A stretch of 59,888 nt of DNA from Candidatus Levybacteria bacterium RIFCSPLOWO2_02_FULL_37_18 (GTDB lineage: Bacteria; Patescibacteriota; Microgenomatia; Levybacterales; UBA12049), in assembly GCA_001784115.1 (NCBI GenBank), contig MFPD01000020.1:1-59888 (forward strand), given 5' to 3'. How positions within the stretch are numbered: position 1 is the stretch's first letter; each line of letters begins with the position of its first letter. Of this stretch, positions 1 through 6,791 are shown one piece after another. The position numbers were made by a program, and so were the translations under genes. The notes under the pieces are model-generated. The model worked only from the letters and a program-made list of their open reading frames with translations. It was not told the origin of the DNA and made no database searches.

Positions 1-125
1 TAATTGACTTGAATAGACAATCGTAATTGCCGACACGATCCATTATATCTCGTCCCGTAAATGCATAATACCCTAAATTAATTGTAGATCGTAATAATGA
101 TTTGTCAACCCCGATTAATTCTTAC

Positions 126-154
126 TTGACAATTAGCAGAGTTTTTGGTAGAGT
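126..154 (+). promoter_or_regulatory. Predicted lon promoter
   Basis: A consensus -35 hexamer TTGACA (126-131) is followed after 17 bases by TAGAGT (149-154), which matches the -10 consensus at four of six positions. A transcript would begin near 161, giving a leader of about 17 bases before the lon ATG at 178. The promoter overlaps the CIRCE-like operator, so repressor binding would block it. Bases 1-125 show no gene or clear signal. Confidence 0.6.
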
Positions 155-159
155 GCTAA
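133..159 (+). promoter_or_regulatory. CIRCE-like HrcA operator
   Basis: The right arm GAGTGCTAA (151-159) is a perfect CIRCE half-site. The left arm TTAGCAGAG (133-141) matches the expected TTAGCACTC at its outer six bases and differs in the inner three. The 9-base spacer is the standard CIRCE spacing. CIRCE is the binding site of the heat-shock repressor HrcA. Its position over the -10 region suggests heat-inducible derepression of lon. The three mismatches mean weaker binding is possible. Confidence 0.62.
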
Positions 160-177
160 TGTAGTTGAAGAAACGTT

Positions 178-2544
178 ATGGAAAAAGTAGTACCTATTAT
201 ACCTATTCGAGATGGAATAATTTTTCCCAATACAGATTCGGTTTTGACCTTTGGCAGGCCTAAAAGTTTGGCAGCTTTAGAAGCATCTTTTAAACACGAG
301 CGGATTGTTTGTTTTGTATTACAAAAAAATTCAAGGCTTAATGATCCTACGCCAAATGATTTATATGAAGTTGGAACGCTTTCCCGTATCGAGCGGATGA
401 TTCGGACAGATGGAGAAATTAACGCCCAAGTCAGAGGAGTTTCAAGAGTAAAAATTCTATCTTATGAAGAACATGGCTCGTACTTGCTGGCTAAAGTTGT
501 TGAGCTTGAAGAGACTTCTGTAAATACTCCGGAAATAAAAGCGCTTTGTAACCATTTAACCAATGAATTCAGACGAGCAATGAATTTGGGTAAGGCAGCA
601 GACTTTCTGGTTTTTATGAATATAATGTCTGAGACATCGTCATCCGAACTCTCTGATTTAATCGCCTCGGTTTTGGATTTAAAGCCTTCCGAAAGACAAG
701 AACTTTTAGAAATTACCGATGTAAAAATAAGACTTGAAAAAATTACCGAACTTTTAGCTCGGGAAATTAAAATATTGGAAATCGAGAGAAGAATCGCTTC
801 AAAAACCCAAGAGCGGTTTGAAAAAGGAGCCAGGGAGGCAATGCTTAGGGAAAGACTTAAGACTATAGAGAAGGAATTGGGAGAAGACGAGGGAAACGAG
901 ACTAAATATCTTATGGATAAGGTCAAAAAGGCCGGAATGCCTGAGGATGTTGAGGAAAAAGTTAGAAAAGAGATTAAAAAATTAAGTCAAATGAACCAAT
1001 TCAACCCCGAAGCAGGCTACATTCGAAACTACATAGACTGGCTTCTTTCGCTTCCCTGGAGTACAAAAAGTAAGAGCAATGTCGACGTTTCCACTGCGGA
1101 AAAAATTTTAGAAGAAGATCACTTCGGCCTTAAAAAAGCTAAAGAAAGAATTGTCGAATATTTGGCAGTCCAAAAGTTAGCCGGTAAGATAAAGGGGCCG
1201 ATTCTCTGTTTTGCCGGGCCTCCAGGAGTTGGTAAAACTTCGATCGGAAAATCGATTGCCAGAGCACTGGACAGAAAATTTGTGAGAGTTTCATTGGGAG
1301 GAATTCGGGACGAAGCCGAAATCCGGGGGCATAGAAGAACGTATGTAGGTGCTTTGCCGGGTAGAATTATTCAAGGTGTAAAAGATGCAGGAACCAAAAA
1401 TCCTGTATTTATGCTTGATGAAATCGACAAAGTTGGTACAGATTTTCGAGGAGATCCTTCTTCGGCACTATTGGAAGCACTAGATCCGGAGCAAAACAAC
1501 CAGTTTTCAGACCATTACCTGGAAGTTCCTTTTGATCTGTCGGATGTATTATTTATTGCAACGGCAAATATATTAGATACGATTCCTCCGGCTCTTAGAG
1601 ATAGGCTTGAGATCATTCTGTTTGCAGGATATACCCATGATGAGAAATTTAGAATTGCCAAAGACTTTTTGCTTAAAAAACAAATGGGAAGCCATGGATT
1701 GACTTCTGAAATAGTAGAAATAACCGATAACGCATTAAAGTTTATTACCCAGCATTACACAAGAGAAGCTGGAGTTAGAAATTTAGAGAGACAAATTGCT
1801 GCAATTTTTAGAAAAGTGGCAAAAGTAATTGCAGAAGGGAAAAAACAGAAAATTGTGGTAACCCCTTCCAATGTGTCTAAATATTTAGGTCCGATTAAAT
1901 TTAGATCAACCTTGGTTGAAAAGAAGGATGAAATAGGTATGTCAACAGGGCTTGCCTGGACAGAAGCAGGCGGAGATATATTATTTATAGAAGTTGCTTT
2001 AATGCCCGGAAAAGGAAGTTTGTTGCTGACAGGACAACTGGGAGAAGTGATGAAAGAATCCTGTCAAGCAGCAATGTCTTATATTCGCGCACGGGCAATA
2101 AATCTTGGTTTGCCTGAAAAATTCTATCAAAAATTGGATGTACACGTGCACGTTCCCGAAGGCGCGGTACCAAAAGATGGTCCTTCGGCTGGAATTGCGA
2201 TTACAACAGCAATTATTTCTGCGTTGACAAAAATTCCCGTAAACAGAAAGGTTGGAATGACAGGAGAAATCACCCTTCGGGGAAGGGTTCTGGAAATCGG
2301 AGGAATTAAAGAAAAAGTTATTGCAGCACATCGGTCAGGACTTAAGACAATACTATTGCCCAAGGAAAACAAAAAAGATTTGGAAGATATTCCCAAAGAG
2401 GTAATAAGAGATCTTGCCTTTGTATTTGTGTCCCATATGGATGAAGTATTAGACGTTGCTTTGTCAAAGCAACTGCATAAAGAAAGAAGAGTAGAAGGTC
2501 AACGGTCTGTTTTACACGCTCCAGCTCCTTATAAAGTTGACTAA
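178..2544 (+). CDS. lon: ATP-dependent Lon protease
   Basis: This is a cytoplasmic AAA+ serine protease that unfolds and degrades damaged and regulatory proteins. At 788 residues it has full LonA length. An N-terminal substrate-binding domain covers about 1-200 and is followed by a coiled helical linker. The AAA+ module has Walker A GPPGVGKT near 347-354 and Walker B with MLDEID near 412-417. The C-terminal peptidase domain carries the catalytic pair Ser670 (in DGPSAG) and Lys713 (in GGIKEK). Their 43-residue spacing equals that of E. coli S679/K722. All key residues are present, so the enzyme should be active. The ATG at 178 follows the promoter and CIRCE-like operator by about 17 bases, with only a weak GAAG ribosome-binding site. 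Confidence 0.97.
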   Translation: MEKVVPIIPIRDGIIFPNTDSVLTFGRPKSLAALEASFKHERIVCFVLQKNSRLNDPTPNDLYEVGTLSRIERMIRTDGEINAQVRGVSRVKILSYEEHGSYLLAKVVELEETSVNTPEIKALCNHLTNEFRRAMNLGKAADFLVFMNIMSETSSSELSDLIASVLDLKPSERQELLEITDVKIRLEKITELLAREIKILEIERRIASKTQERFEKGAREAMLRERLKTIEKELGEDEGNETKYLMDKVKKAGMPEDVEEKVRKEIKKLSQMNQFNPEAGYIRNYIDWLLSLPWSTKSKSNVDVSTAEKILEEDHFGLKKAKERIVEYLAVQKLAGKIKGPILCFAGPPGVGKTSIGKSIARALDRKFVRVSLGGIRDEAEIRGHRRTYVGALPGRIIQGVKDAGTKNPVFMLDEIDKVGTDFRGDPSSALLEALDPEQNNQFSDHYLEVPFDLSDVLFIATANILDTIPPALRDRLEIILFAGYTHDEKFRIAKDFLLKKQMGSHGLTSEIVEITDNALKFITQHYTREAGVRNLERQIAAIFRKVAKVIAEGKKQKIVVTPSNVSKYLGPIKFRSTLVEKKDEIGMSTGLAWTEAGGDILFIEVALMPGKGSLLLTGQLGEVMKESCQAAMSYIRARAINLGLPEKFYQKLDVHVHVPEGAVPKDGPSAGIAITTAIISALTKIPVNRKVGMTGEITLRGRVLEIGGIKEKVIAAHRSGLKTILLPKENKKDLEDIPKEVIRDLAFVFVSHMDEVLDVALSKQLHKERRVEGQRSVLHAPAPYKVD

Positions 2545-2553
2545 ATTCCCATC

Positions 2554-2581
2554 TTGATATTAGAGTTTGTTTTGTTATAAT
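2554..2581 (+). promoter_or_regulatory. Predicted promoter of the yhhQ-like gene
   Basis: TTGATA (2554-2559) is followed after 16 bases by a perfect TATAAT (2576-2581). The -10 box is preceded by TG one base away, an extended -10. Transcription should start near 2588, only about three bases before the ATG at 2591, so the mRNA is nearly leaderless. Confidence 0.65.
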
Positions 2582-2590
2582 GCCCTTATT

Positions 2591-3244
2591 ATGTTTTCTG
2601 TAAGAAAGCTGGATTTATTAATTTCTATTTATATTTTCTGCATAATTGCAGCCGAACTTATGGGAGGAAAAACATTTCCTCTGGCAAACATTTGGGGATA
2701 TAAACTAAATGCAAGTGTTGCAATTTTTTTACTTCCTATTCTTTTTACAATTAATGATATGGTAACGGAAGTATTTGGAAAAGAGAGAACAAAAAGTATT
2801 ATCCGAAGCGGACTTCTAATAGTTTTCCTGAGTTTCCTAGCTTCTATTGCTTTTACCCAATTGCCGCCGTCACCAAGATTTCTTAAAACAGAAGCTTCAT
2901 ACGATCAAATCTTTGGACTCTCGGCTCGCATCTCTGCTGCAAGCTTAATTGCCTTTGCAATCGCAGAATTTGCCGATGTTATACTATTTGTTCGAATTAG
3001 AAAAGCATTGGGTAAAAAAGCATTATGGCTTCGAAATAATCTTTCTAACTTCGTCGCACAGTTTTTGGATACTGTTATTTTTATGACGCTTGCGTTTTAT
3101 GCATTAGATCGAGGTGTTGCAGACAATGTTTCGTTTCTCACAAGTCTTATTATCACATATTGGTTGCTTAAGTGTTTTATGTCTGTTATCGAAACACCCT
3201 TAGTATATTTGGGAGTCAACTGGCTTAAGAGTGAAAAAGAATAA
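2591..3244 (+). CDS. yhhQ: YhhQ/VUT-family queuosine precursor transporter
   Basis: This integral membrane protein of 217 residues belongs to the Vut_1 (DUF165) family. Its E. coli member YhhQ imports queuosine precursors such as preQ0/preQ1. Family signatures visible are MGGKTFP near 24-30 and NDMVTEVFGKERT near 55-67, followed by about five to six hydrophobic segments. I chose the ATG at 2591 because it directly follows a strong extended -10 box and starts the conserved N-terminus; an upstream in-frame start at 2567 would lie inside the promoter. No queuosine synthesis genes are visible nearby, which fits a salvage role. The substrate is inferred from the family. Confidence 0.85.
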   Translation: MFSVRKLDLLISIYIFCIIAAELMGGKTFPLANIWGYKLNASVAIFLLPILFTINDMVTEVFGKERTKSIIRSGLLIVFLSFLASIAFTQLPPSPRFLKTEASYDQIFGLSARISAASLIAFAIAEFADVILFVRIRKALGKKALWLRNNLSNFVAQFLDTVIFMTLAFYALDRGVADNVSFLTSLIITYWLLKCFMSVIETPLVYLGVNWLKSEKE

Positions 3245-3255
3245 TTTCGAAAAAC

Positions 3256-3334
3256 GTCATTGCGAGGAACGTTAGTGACGAAGCAATCTAATTTGAGATT
3301 GCTTCTCCTTCAGTTTCTTCAGGATCGCAATGAC
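3256..3334. repeat. Dispersed inverted-repeat element, type A
   Basis: This 79-base element begins GTCATTGCGA and ends TCGCAATGAC, its exact reverse complement. An inner pair AGCAATCT / AGATTGCT flanks a 6-base loop. The arrangement resembles the short dispersed palindromic elements found in many bacterial genomes. It occupies the gap between the yhhQ-like and reductase genes and could fold into a hairpin ending the upstream transcript. There is no transposase; it is probably a non-autonomous, MITE-like repeat. Confidence 0.7.
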
Positions 3335-3345
3335 AACATTAACCA

Positions 3346-3996
3346 ATGATATACCAAAACCTCAAATTTACCGTTCTTTCGGATCGGCCGTATTTTATAA
3401 CTAATTTTATCTCAACTGTTGATGGGAAAGTAAAAGTTTTAAAACCTGGCTACTGGCCGATTGGGAGTTTACTAGATTTTGAAACTTTTACATATTTACG
3501 GGCACATGCGGATGTAATTGTAGATGGGAAAAATACTGCACTTGAATTTGGAAAAGCAACTATAGAAACAATTCATAGCGAATCGTTTAGAAATTTAAGA
3601 AAAGAATTAGGGAAAGAGGGAAATCCGAAATATTTTATTCTCACGGAGAATTCAAATGAACAGCTAGAAAGAGTTTTAGAAAATTCATTCGGATATAAAT
3701 CAACTATTTTTTCCGGATCAATAAGCGACTTAGCTCAGAAATTACATAAAGATAACATGAATGTTGTGTTTGTTGACGGAGGACCAAAACTACTTGGATC
3801 TTTTTTCAAAGAAGACCTCATTGACGAGGTATTCTTAACAATTTCACCGAAGATTTTTGGAAACGCACAAAATCAAACATTAACCATGATGGAAGGAACT
3901 CTTCTCCCTCCCGAAAAAATCAAAAATTTAGAACTTTTATCAATGCAAGCGTTTGATAGCGAGATATACTTGAGGTATAAACTGAAGAATGTATAA
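3346..3996 (+). CDS. RibD C-terminal / dihydrofolate-reductase-like protein
   Basis: This 216-residue cytoplasmic protein has the fold of the RibD reductase domain (PF01872). STVDGK near 23-28 corresponds to the family N-terminal SxDG motif. VDGGPKLLGSFF near 143-154 corresponds to the EGGPxL nucleotide-binding motif, and ISPKIFG follows. Family members are NADPH-dependent reductases acting on pteridine or riboflavin precursors. No other riboflavin or folate genes are visible here, so the substrate is unknown. The gene stands alone between the type A repeat and a possible RNA gene. The ATG is the only good start. Confidence 0.75.
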   Translation: MIYQNLKFTVLSDRPYFITNFISTVDGKVKVLKPGYWPIGSLLDFETFTYLRAHADVIVDGKNTALEFGKATIETIHSESFRNLRKELGKEGNPKYFILTENSNEQLERVLENSFGYKSTIFSGSISDLAQKLHKDNMNVVFVDGGPKLLGSFFKEDLIDEVFLTISPKIFGNAQNQTLTMMEGTLLPPEKIKNLELLSMQAFDSEIYLRYKLKNV

Positions 3997-3997
3997 T
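3970..3997 (+). promoter_or_regulatory. Promoter-like site at the end of the reductase gene
   Basis: TTGAGG (3970-3975), a 16-base spacer and a perfect TATAAT (3992-3997) overlap the last codons of the reductase gene. Initiation would fall near 4004, exactly where a string of hairpins begins. There is no plus-strand protein gene for 2.7 kb downstream, which argues for a noncoding product. The -35 match is only four of six. Confidence 0.45.
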
Positions 3998-4003
3998 TCA
4001 CCT

Positions 4004-4140
4004 GGGAGGTGATTTAGCTAGGACACCTAGGGATTTCTTGAGATCCCGCTAGCACCTTAAACCCGCTTCGCCCGCTCAGCGAGGCGAGCAGGCTGCGGGA
4101 ATTCTCCGAATTATTCCTTCAGGACGGCCTAAGCTCTGAA
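4004..4140 (+). ncRNA. Candidate structured noncoding RNA
   Basis: This non-protein interval contains four consecutive hairpins on the plus strand. The first pairs AGGT 4007-4010, GCTAG 4017-4021 and GGGAT 4030-4034 with ATCCC 4043-4047, CTAGC 4049-4053 and ACCT 4054-4057. The second pairs CCCGC 4062-4066, CGCC 4069-4072 and CGC 4073-4075 with GCG 4079-4081, GGCG 4083-4086 and GCGGG 4095-4099. The third is GGAAT/ATTCC (4098-4117) and the fourth TTCAG/CTGAA (4118-4140). Hairpins 2 and 3 share bases and may alternate. A promoter-like site ends seven bases upstream. I cannot match it to 6S, SRP, RNase P or tmRNA. It could instead be a dispersed repeat or bidirectional terminator. Confidence 0.4.
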
Positions 4141-4187
4141 TTTGCTTATCAATTTGGCTTAAGAGATATATAAGTAAAGTACAATAG

Positions 4188-5222
4188 CTATTTTTCTCTT
4201 AAGATATAATAAGTTGCTTTGCCTTTACCTTTTCTGCTAATTAGACCTAAGTCTATTAATTTTCTAAAATCCAGTGCTCTTGTTGCTTTTGCCCGGTCAA
4301 CTAACTTTACATAGTCACGATCAGATATAAATCCTTTCTCATTAATAAACTCAAGTATCTTTAGGTGGTAAGATTCCAATTTAGTCTCTGGACTCATTCC
4401 AAACTCCGGAAGTAATTTTTGTACTCTTAAAAGTTCATCAATAATTCCTTCTGTAAAATATTCCAGCCAAGAAGTAAAATCGACTTTATCAACCAAATCA
4501 TAATAATTACCAAATTCTCCTACAGTTTGAAAATATCTAGTAACATTTTTATTATAGTAATTCTCAAAACTAAAAAGGTTAAAAGTATTTAATCCCATTT
4601 CAGCAAGTAATATTTTTGTAGCAAGGCGTGTAGTTCTTCCATTCCCATCCATAAAGGGGTGGATTATAACCACTTGTTTATGAAAAATACCGGCTAAAAT
4701 AAGCGAATCAATTTCATTTCGGTTACTATTTATAAACTCAATTAGACCCTCTATTAGTGTCCTTACGTCTTTTGCATCAGGAGGTAAATATATAACTTTT
4801 TTAGTCCTCGGATCGTTAACAACCACTGGTTTCTCCCGCAATTTTCCAGATTCAAATTTAGGTAATAACCCCTCTGTAATTTGTTTTTGGATTTTGAGGA
4901 TAAGATCGAGTGACAACCTTACTCTGTCTTCTCCGAGCTTACTGTTTAAATCCTGGAGTGCTTGATTGTAATTTAAAACTTCTCTTTCGCTATCTCTGAT
5001 ATGTGCAGGTTTTGATTTGAGAATCCTTTTTACTTCAGTTAAAGGAAGTGGATTGCCTTCAATACTGATTGAAGCATAGGTAGAGACAGCTCTAGCTACT
5101 TTTTCAAGTTCTACTAAGACAACATGGGGAAATCGTCTATGATTTAACTCATTTACTAGAGCATTAACTCTTTTAATGTTCGCCAGGAGACGATCCGTAA
5201 TTGTATATCGAGGATTAAACAT
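4188..5222 (-). CDS. Fic-domain protein with N-terminal inhibitory motif
   Basis: This 344-residue protein is predicted to transfer AMP or a related nucleotide group to a target protein. The Fic core motif HPFMDGNGRTTR spans 188-199, with catalytic His188, Asp192 and the anion-binding GNGR intact. An inhibitory helix motif of the (S/T)xxxE(G/N) form is seen as S51-x3-E55-G56, so the enzyme is autoinhibited. The C-terminal part, about 270-344, looks like a winged helix (a DYVKLVDRAKATRALDF region), as in many Fic/DOC proteins with a DNA-binding tail. It is convergent with the reductase gene. Upstream lie a promoter with direct repeats, a hairpin and a candidate small RNA. No antitoxin gene is seen beside it. 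Confidence 0.9.
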   Translation of the reverse strand: MFNPRYTITDRLLANIKRVNALVNELNHRRFPHVVLVELEKVARAVSTYASISIEGNPLPLTEVKRILKSKPAHIRDSEREVLNYNQALQDLNSKLGEDRVRLSLDLILKIQKQITEGLLPKFESGKLREKPVVVNDPRTKKVIYLPPDAKDVRTLIEGLIEFINSNRNEIDSLILAGIFHKQVVIIHPFMDGNGRTTRLATKILLAEMGLNTFNLFSFENYYNKNVTRYFQTVGEFGNYYDLVDKVDFTSWLEYFTEGIIDELLRVQKLLPEFGMSPETKLESYHLKILEFINEKGFISDRDYVKLVDRAKATRALDFRKLIDLGLISRKGKGKATYYILREK

Positions 5223-5246
5223 ACTGTGCCCGCCGCTTCAAGCGCT

Positions 5247-5285
5247 CTTTGTAGCGTGTATGAATAATACTAAAAAGCTACAAAG
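5247..5285 (-). promoter_or_regulatory. Inverted repeat in the fic leader
   Basis: A perfect 9-base inverted repeat, CTTTGTAGC at 5247-5255 and GCTACAAAG at 5277-5285, encloses a 21-base loop within the predicted 5' untranslated region of the fic mRNA. A second compact palindrome, CGCTT/AAGCG around 5235-5245, lies about 13 bases before the start codon and could mask ribosome entry. Confidence 0.5.
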
Positions 5286-5306
5286 TAAGCTTAGGAGGGT
5301 AATCGT

Positions 5307-5335
5307 ATTATAGACGATTATTAGACGATTCGCAA
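5307..5335 (-). promoter_or_regulatory. Predicted fic promoter with direct-repeat operator
   Basis: On the minus strand TTGCGA (5330-5335) and a perfect TATAAT (5307-5312) are separated by 17 bases, placing the start near 5300 and leaving a leader of about 78 bases. Within the promoter a 9-base direct repeat (TAGACGATT on the plus strand, 5311-5319 and 5322-5330) recurs every 11 bases, one helical turn. This is typical of an operator bound by a repressor dimer on one DNA face. The regulator could be the winged-helix tail of Fic itself, which is an inference. Confidence 0.55.
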
Positions 5336-5341
5336 GGAGTA

Positions 5342-5437
5342 AAAAATCGATCCTTATGGCCTAGATGAATCATTAAATCTGATGTCAACATTCGCTCCCT
5401 AACAGTAAGGTACTTTCACCACAAGGATCATTCGGTG
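5342..5437 (-). ncRNA. Candidate 96-nt structured RNA upstream of fic
   Basis: An extended -10 TGTTATAAT on the minus strand (box 5444-5449) would start RNA near 5437. Eleven bases at 5420-5430 pair with 5350-5360 (one G-U-type pair), enclosing three small stems: GTGA/TTAC, TGTTA/TGACA and AGAT/ATCT. The outer helix is followed by a run of six U (5347-5342), as in an intrinsic terminator. The product would be a cloverleaf-like RNA with its own promoter and terminator, just upstream of the fic promoter. It lacks the SRP GGAA loop and any T-loop, so it is neither SRP RNA nor a tRNA. It might also act as a premature-termination leader. Confidence 0.4.
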
Positions 5438-5489
5438 GGAATATTATAACAAAACTTTGAAGAATTTACATAATAAAACTTAGAGCTAT

Positions 5490-6419
5490 CTATAATTCAG
5501 CGTAGAAATTTGTTGGGTACGCTTCTGTCACTTTTTCCCAATCTGCTCGGTTGCCCATTACTTTCTGTAACTTTTCATAATCTATTTGAAGCGGTGCTTG
5601 AACAATTTTCTTTTTTCTACCACCAAGAGATTCCTGACGAAATGTTAATTGATTCCCAACTCTACTTATCGTAAATCTTTTTTCATCATATAAAAATGGC
5701 TCTTCCCAATCAGCTTTTAATGCATCTCGTGTTTTGTCCTCTTTCTTTATCCATGAATCTTTCATTTTAATTTCACCGGATGTTACTCTTTTCATTTCTG
5801 CTAGAAATTCTTGCAAACCTCTGCTGGATTTAACCTGCTCTACAACAACCCATTTGCCATTTTTAAAAACAAATTGCGTGGGATCAAATTCTGACAGCCC
5901 TCTTAAATCTCTCAATCGTTTACCATATGCATCATAAGTAGGACATAATTGCTCCATATCAGGAAAAGCCTCTACTGGTATATTACCTGCTCCATATTTT
6001 GCGTATAACTCGTCAAGTGCTTCGTGATGGCGTTCTAATTCTTCCTCAATAATTGCTCGATCTTCGTCTGTCGGCGCGTCTTTCCAAAAAGCATATTCTG
6101 CAAAATAAAATGGTGCAGGATGAATACGAATTGGTGACCCCGCTTTGTCGTAGGATATTGATCCAAAATGAGTCATTCTATTTTCAGCGGTTACCAAAAA
6201 TTCGTCCCTTCGGAAAACATACTGTCTTTCAAAGCCATTGGGATAAGAAAATAAAATAGATATTTCTCTAACTTCTCCTTTCGGTGAAATAGAGAAAAAT
6301 TGCTCTGTCGTCCCATCATTAAAGGGTTTCGTTGAAGTAATCATGGTTGAACCATCAACATCTTTATCGCGATGTCGCTCATAAGGTAATGTAGTACGAT
6401 AATCGAATCTTTCCGTCAT
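5490..6419 (-). CDS. Hypothetical soluble protein, 309 residues
   Basis: I do not recognise this protein. It is hydrophilic, with no signal peptide or membrane segment. It has a beta-rich N-terminal part (about 1-100, with repeated short aromatic strands), an acidic helical stretch rich in E, D and H near 110-150, and a basic C-terminal part with a GGRKKK cluster near 266-271. The start ATG at 6419 has no clear Shine-Dalgarno site, and a TAAAAT box lies about 10 bases upstream on the minus strand. It is richer in charged residues than the membrane genes to the right. It lies between tRNA-Glu and the fic control region in the same direction as both, possibly an accessory gene. No function is assigned. 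Confidence 0.75.
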   Translation of the reverse strand: MTERFDYRTTLPYERHRDKDVDGSTMITSTKPFNDGTTEQFFSISPKGEVREISILFSYPNGFERQYVFRRDEFLVTAENRMTHFGSISYDKAGSPIRIHPAPFYFAEYAFWKDAPTDEDRAIIEEELERHHEALDELYAKYGAGNIPVEAFPDMEQLCPTYDAYGKRLRDLRGLSEFDPTQFVFKNGKWVVVEQVKSSRGLQEFLAEMKRVTSGEIKMKDSWIKKEDKTRDALKADWEEPFLYDEKRFTISRVGNQLTFRQESLGGRKKKIVQAPLQIDYEKLQKVMGNRADWEKVTEAYPTNFYAEL

Positions 6420-6480
6420 ATTAGGGGTATTTTATTGGAGATTGCATTATGAATCTATTGTTAATTTCTTTCATCTATTT

Positions 6481-6494
6481 TTAACAATTGTTAA
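6481..6494. repeat. 14-base perfect palindrome after tRNA-Glu
   Basis: TTAACAATTGTTAA is its own reverse complement and lies four bases beyond the 3' end of the tRNA. It could form a short hairpin that ends the tRNA transcript, or be an operator for the 309-residue gene, whose start is about 60 bases away. No long U-run follows. Confidence 0.4.
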
Positions 6495-6498
6495 CTTG

Positions 6499-6570
6499 TG
6501 ACCCCTAGGGGAATCGAACCCCTGTTGCCGGGATGAGAACCCGACGTCCTAACCGTTAGACGAAGGGGCC
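6499..6570 (-). tRNA. tRNA-Glu (anticodon CUC)
   Basis: The minus strand folds as a 72-base cloverleaf. The acceptor stem GGCCCCT pairs with AGGGGTC through six Watson-Crick pairs and one G-U. The D-arm contains GTCTAACGGTTAGGAC, typical of tRNA-Glu. The anticodon stem TCGGG/CCCGG encloses the loop with anticodon CTC at tRNA positions 34-36. The T-loop TTCGATT is normal. The CCA end is not encoded. This isoacceptor reads GAG; most bacteria rely on UUC, so a second tRNA-Glu is expected elsewhere. Confidence 0.95.
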
Positions 6571-6574
6571 AGTA

Positions 6575-6603
6575 TTTATATTCTATCTCAATTTCAGGTT
6601 CAA
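6575..6603 (-). promoter_or_regulatory. Predicted tRNA-Glu promoter
   Basis: On the minus strand TTGAAC (6598-6603) and TATAAA (6575-6580) are separated by 17 bases and end four bases before the mature tRNA 5' end. Transcription would start at or just inside the first bases of the tRNA gene region. The match is four of six for -35 and five of six for -10. Confidence 0.5.
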
Positions 6604-6653
6604 TAGCAACTTAGGTTGCTTTTCGTAACTGTTCACGCTTCTGACACGATCTC

Positions 6654-6719
6654 GTCATCCTGAGCGTAATAAAGGATCTATTCTGTAAAAGATTCTTCTG
6701 CTTTCAGTCTCAGAATGAC
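6654..6719. repeat. Dispersed inverted-repeat element, type B
   Basis: This 66-base element starts GTCATCCTGAG and ends CTCAGAATGAC, reverse complements with one mismatch. An inner pair AGGATCT / AGATTCT is present. It resembles the widespread GTCATCCTGAG-type short palindromic repeats and differs in sequence from the element at 3256. It lies between the tRNA-Glu promoter and the first glycosyltransferase promoter, at the left boundary of the glycan cluster. No transposase is present. Confidence 0.65.
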
Positions 6720-6756
6720 AGTTTTATGTTAGAACTGTGACCTGTTACAGGGTTGT

Positions 6757-6785
6757 TTGTTCAAAGTATTTATTTCTTGTATAAT
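6757..6785 (+). promoter_or_regulatory. Predicted leaderless promoter of the glycan cluster
   Basis: TTGTTC (6757-6762), a 17-base spacer and a perfect TATAAT (6780-6785) are followed after six bases by a GTG start codon at 6792. Initiation would coincide with that GTG, making the first transcript of the cluster leaderless. Confidence 0.6.
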
Positions 6786-6791
6786 CTTTGT

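Noticed and set aside
462-2396. Antisense reading frames within lon
   Set aside because: They lie wholly inside lon on the other strand, have low-complexity Ser/Leu-rich or Phe/Asn-rich translations and no start signals; shadows of the real gene.
4004-4140. 6S, RNase P or tmRNA
   Set aside because: Length, terminal motifs and conserved loop sequences of these RNAs are not present; only the hairpins are supported.
5342-5437. SRP RNA or tRNA-like identity for the RNA upstream of fic
   Set aside because: The conserved GGAA loop and the adenine-rich symmetric loop of SRP RNA are missing, and there is no T-loop or anticodon arm geometry.
4188-6419. Toxin-antitoxin pair of Fic with the 309-residue protein
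   Set aside because: The 309-residue protein has no antitoxin-like fold or size and is separated by two promoter-like sites; the Fic inhibitory motif is already in the same protein.
6605-6620. Perfect 6-base hairpin AGCAAC/GTTGCT followed by TTTT
   Set aside because: It looks like a plus-strand terminator, but no plus-strand gene precedes it for over 2 kb; too short to call.
6499-6719. tRNA-Glu as integration site of a mobile island
   Set aside because: No integrase is present and no repeated tRNA 3' end is visible. The cluster lies on the 5' side of the tRNA, not the usual 3' attachment side.
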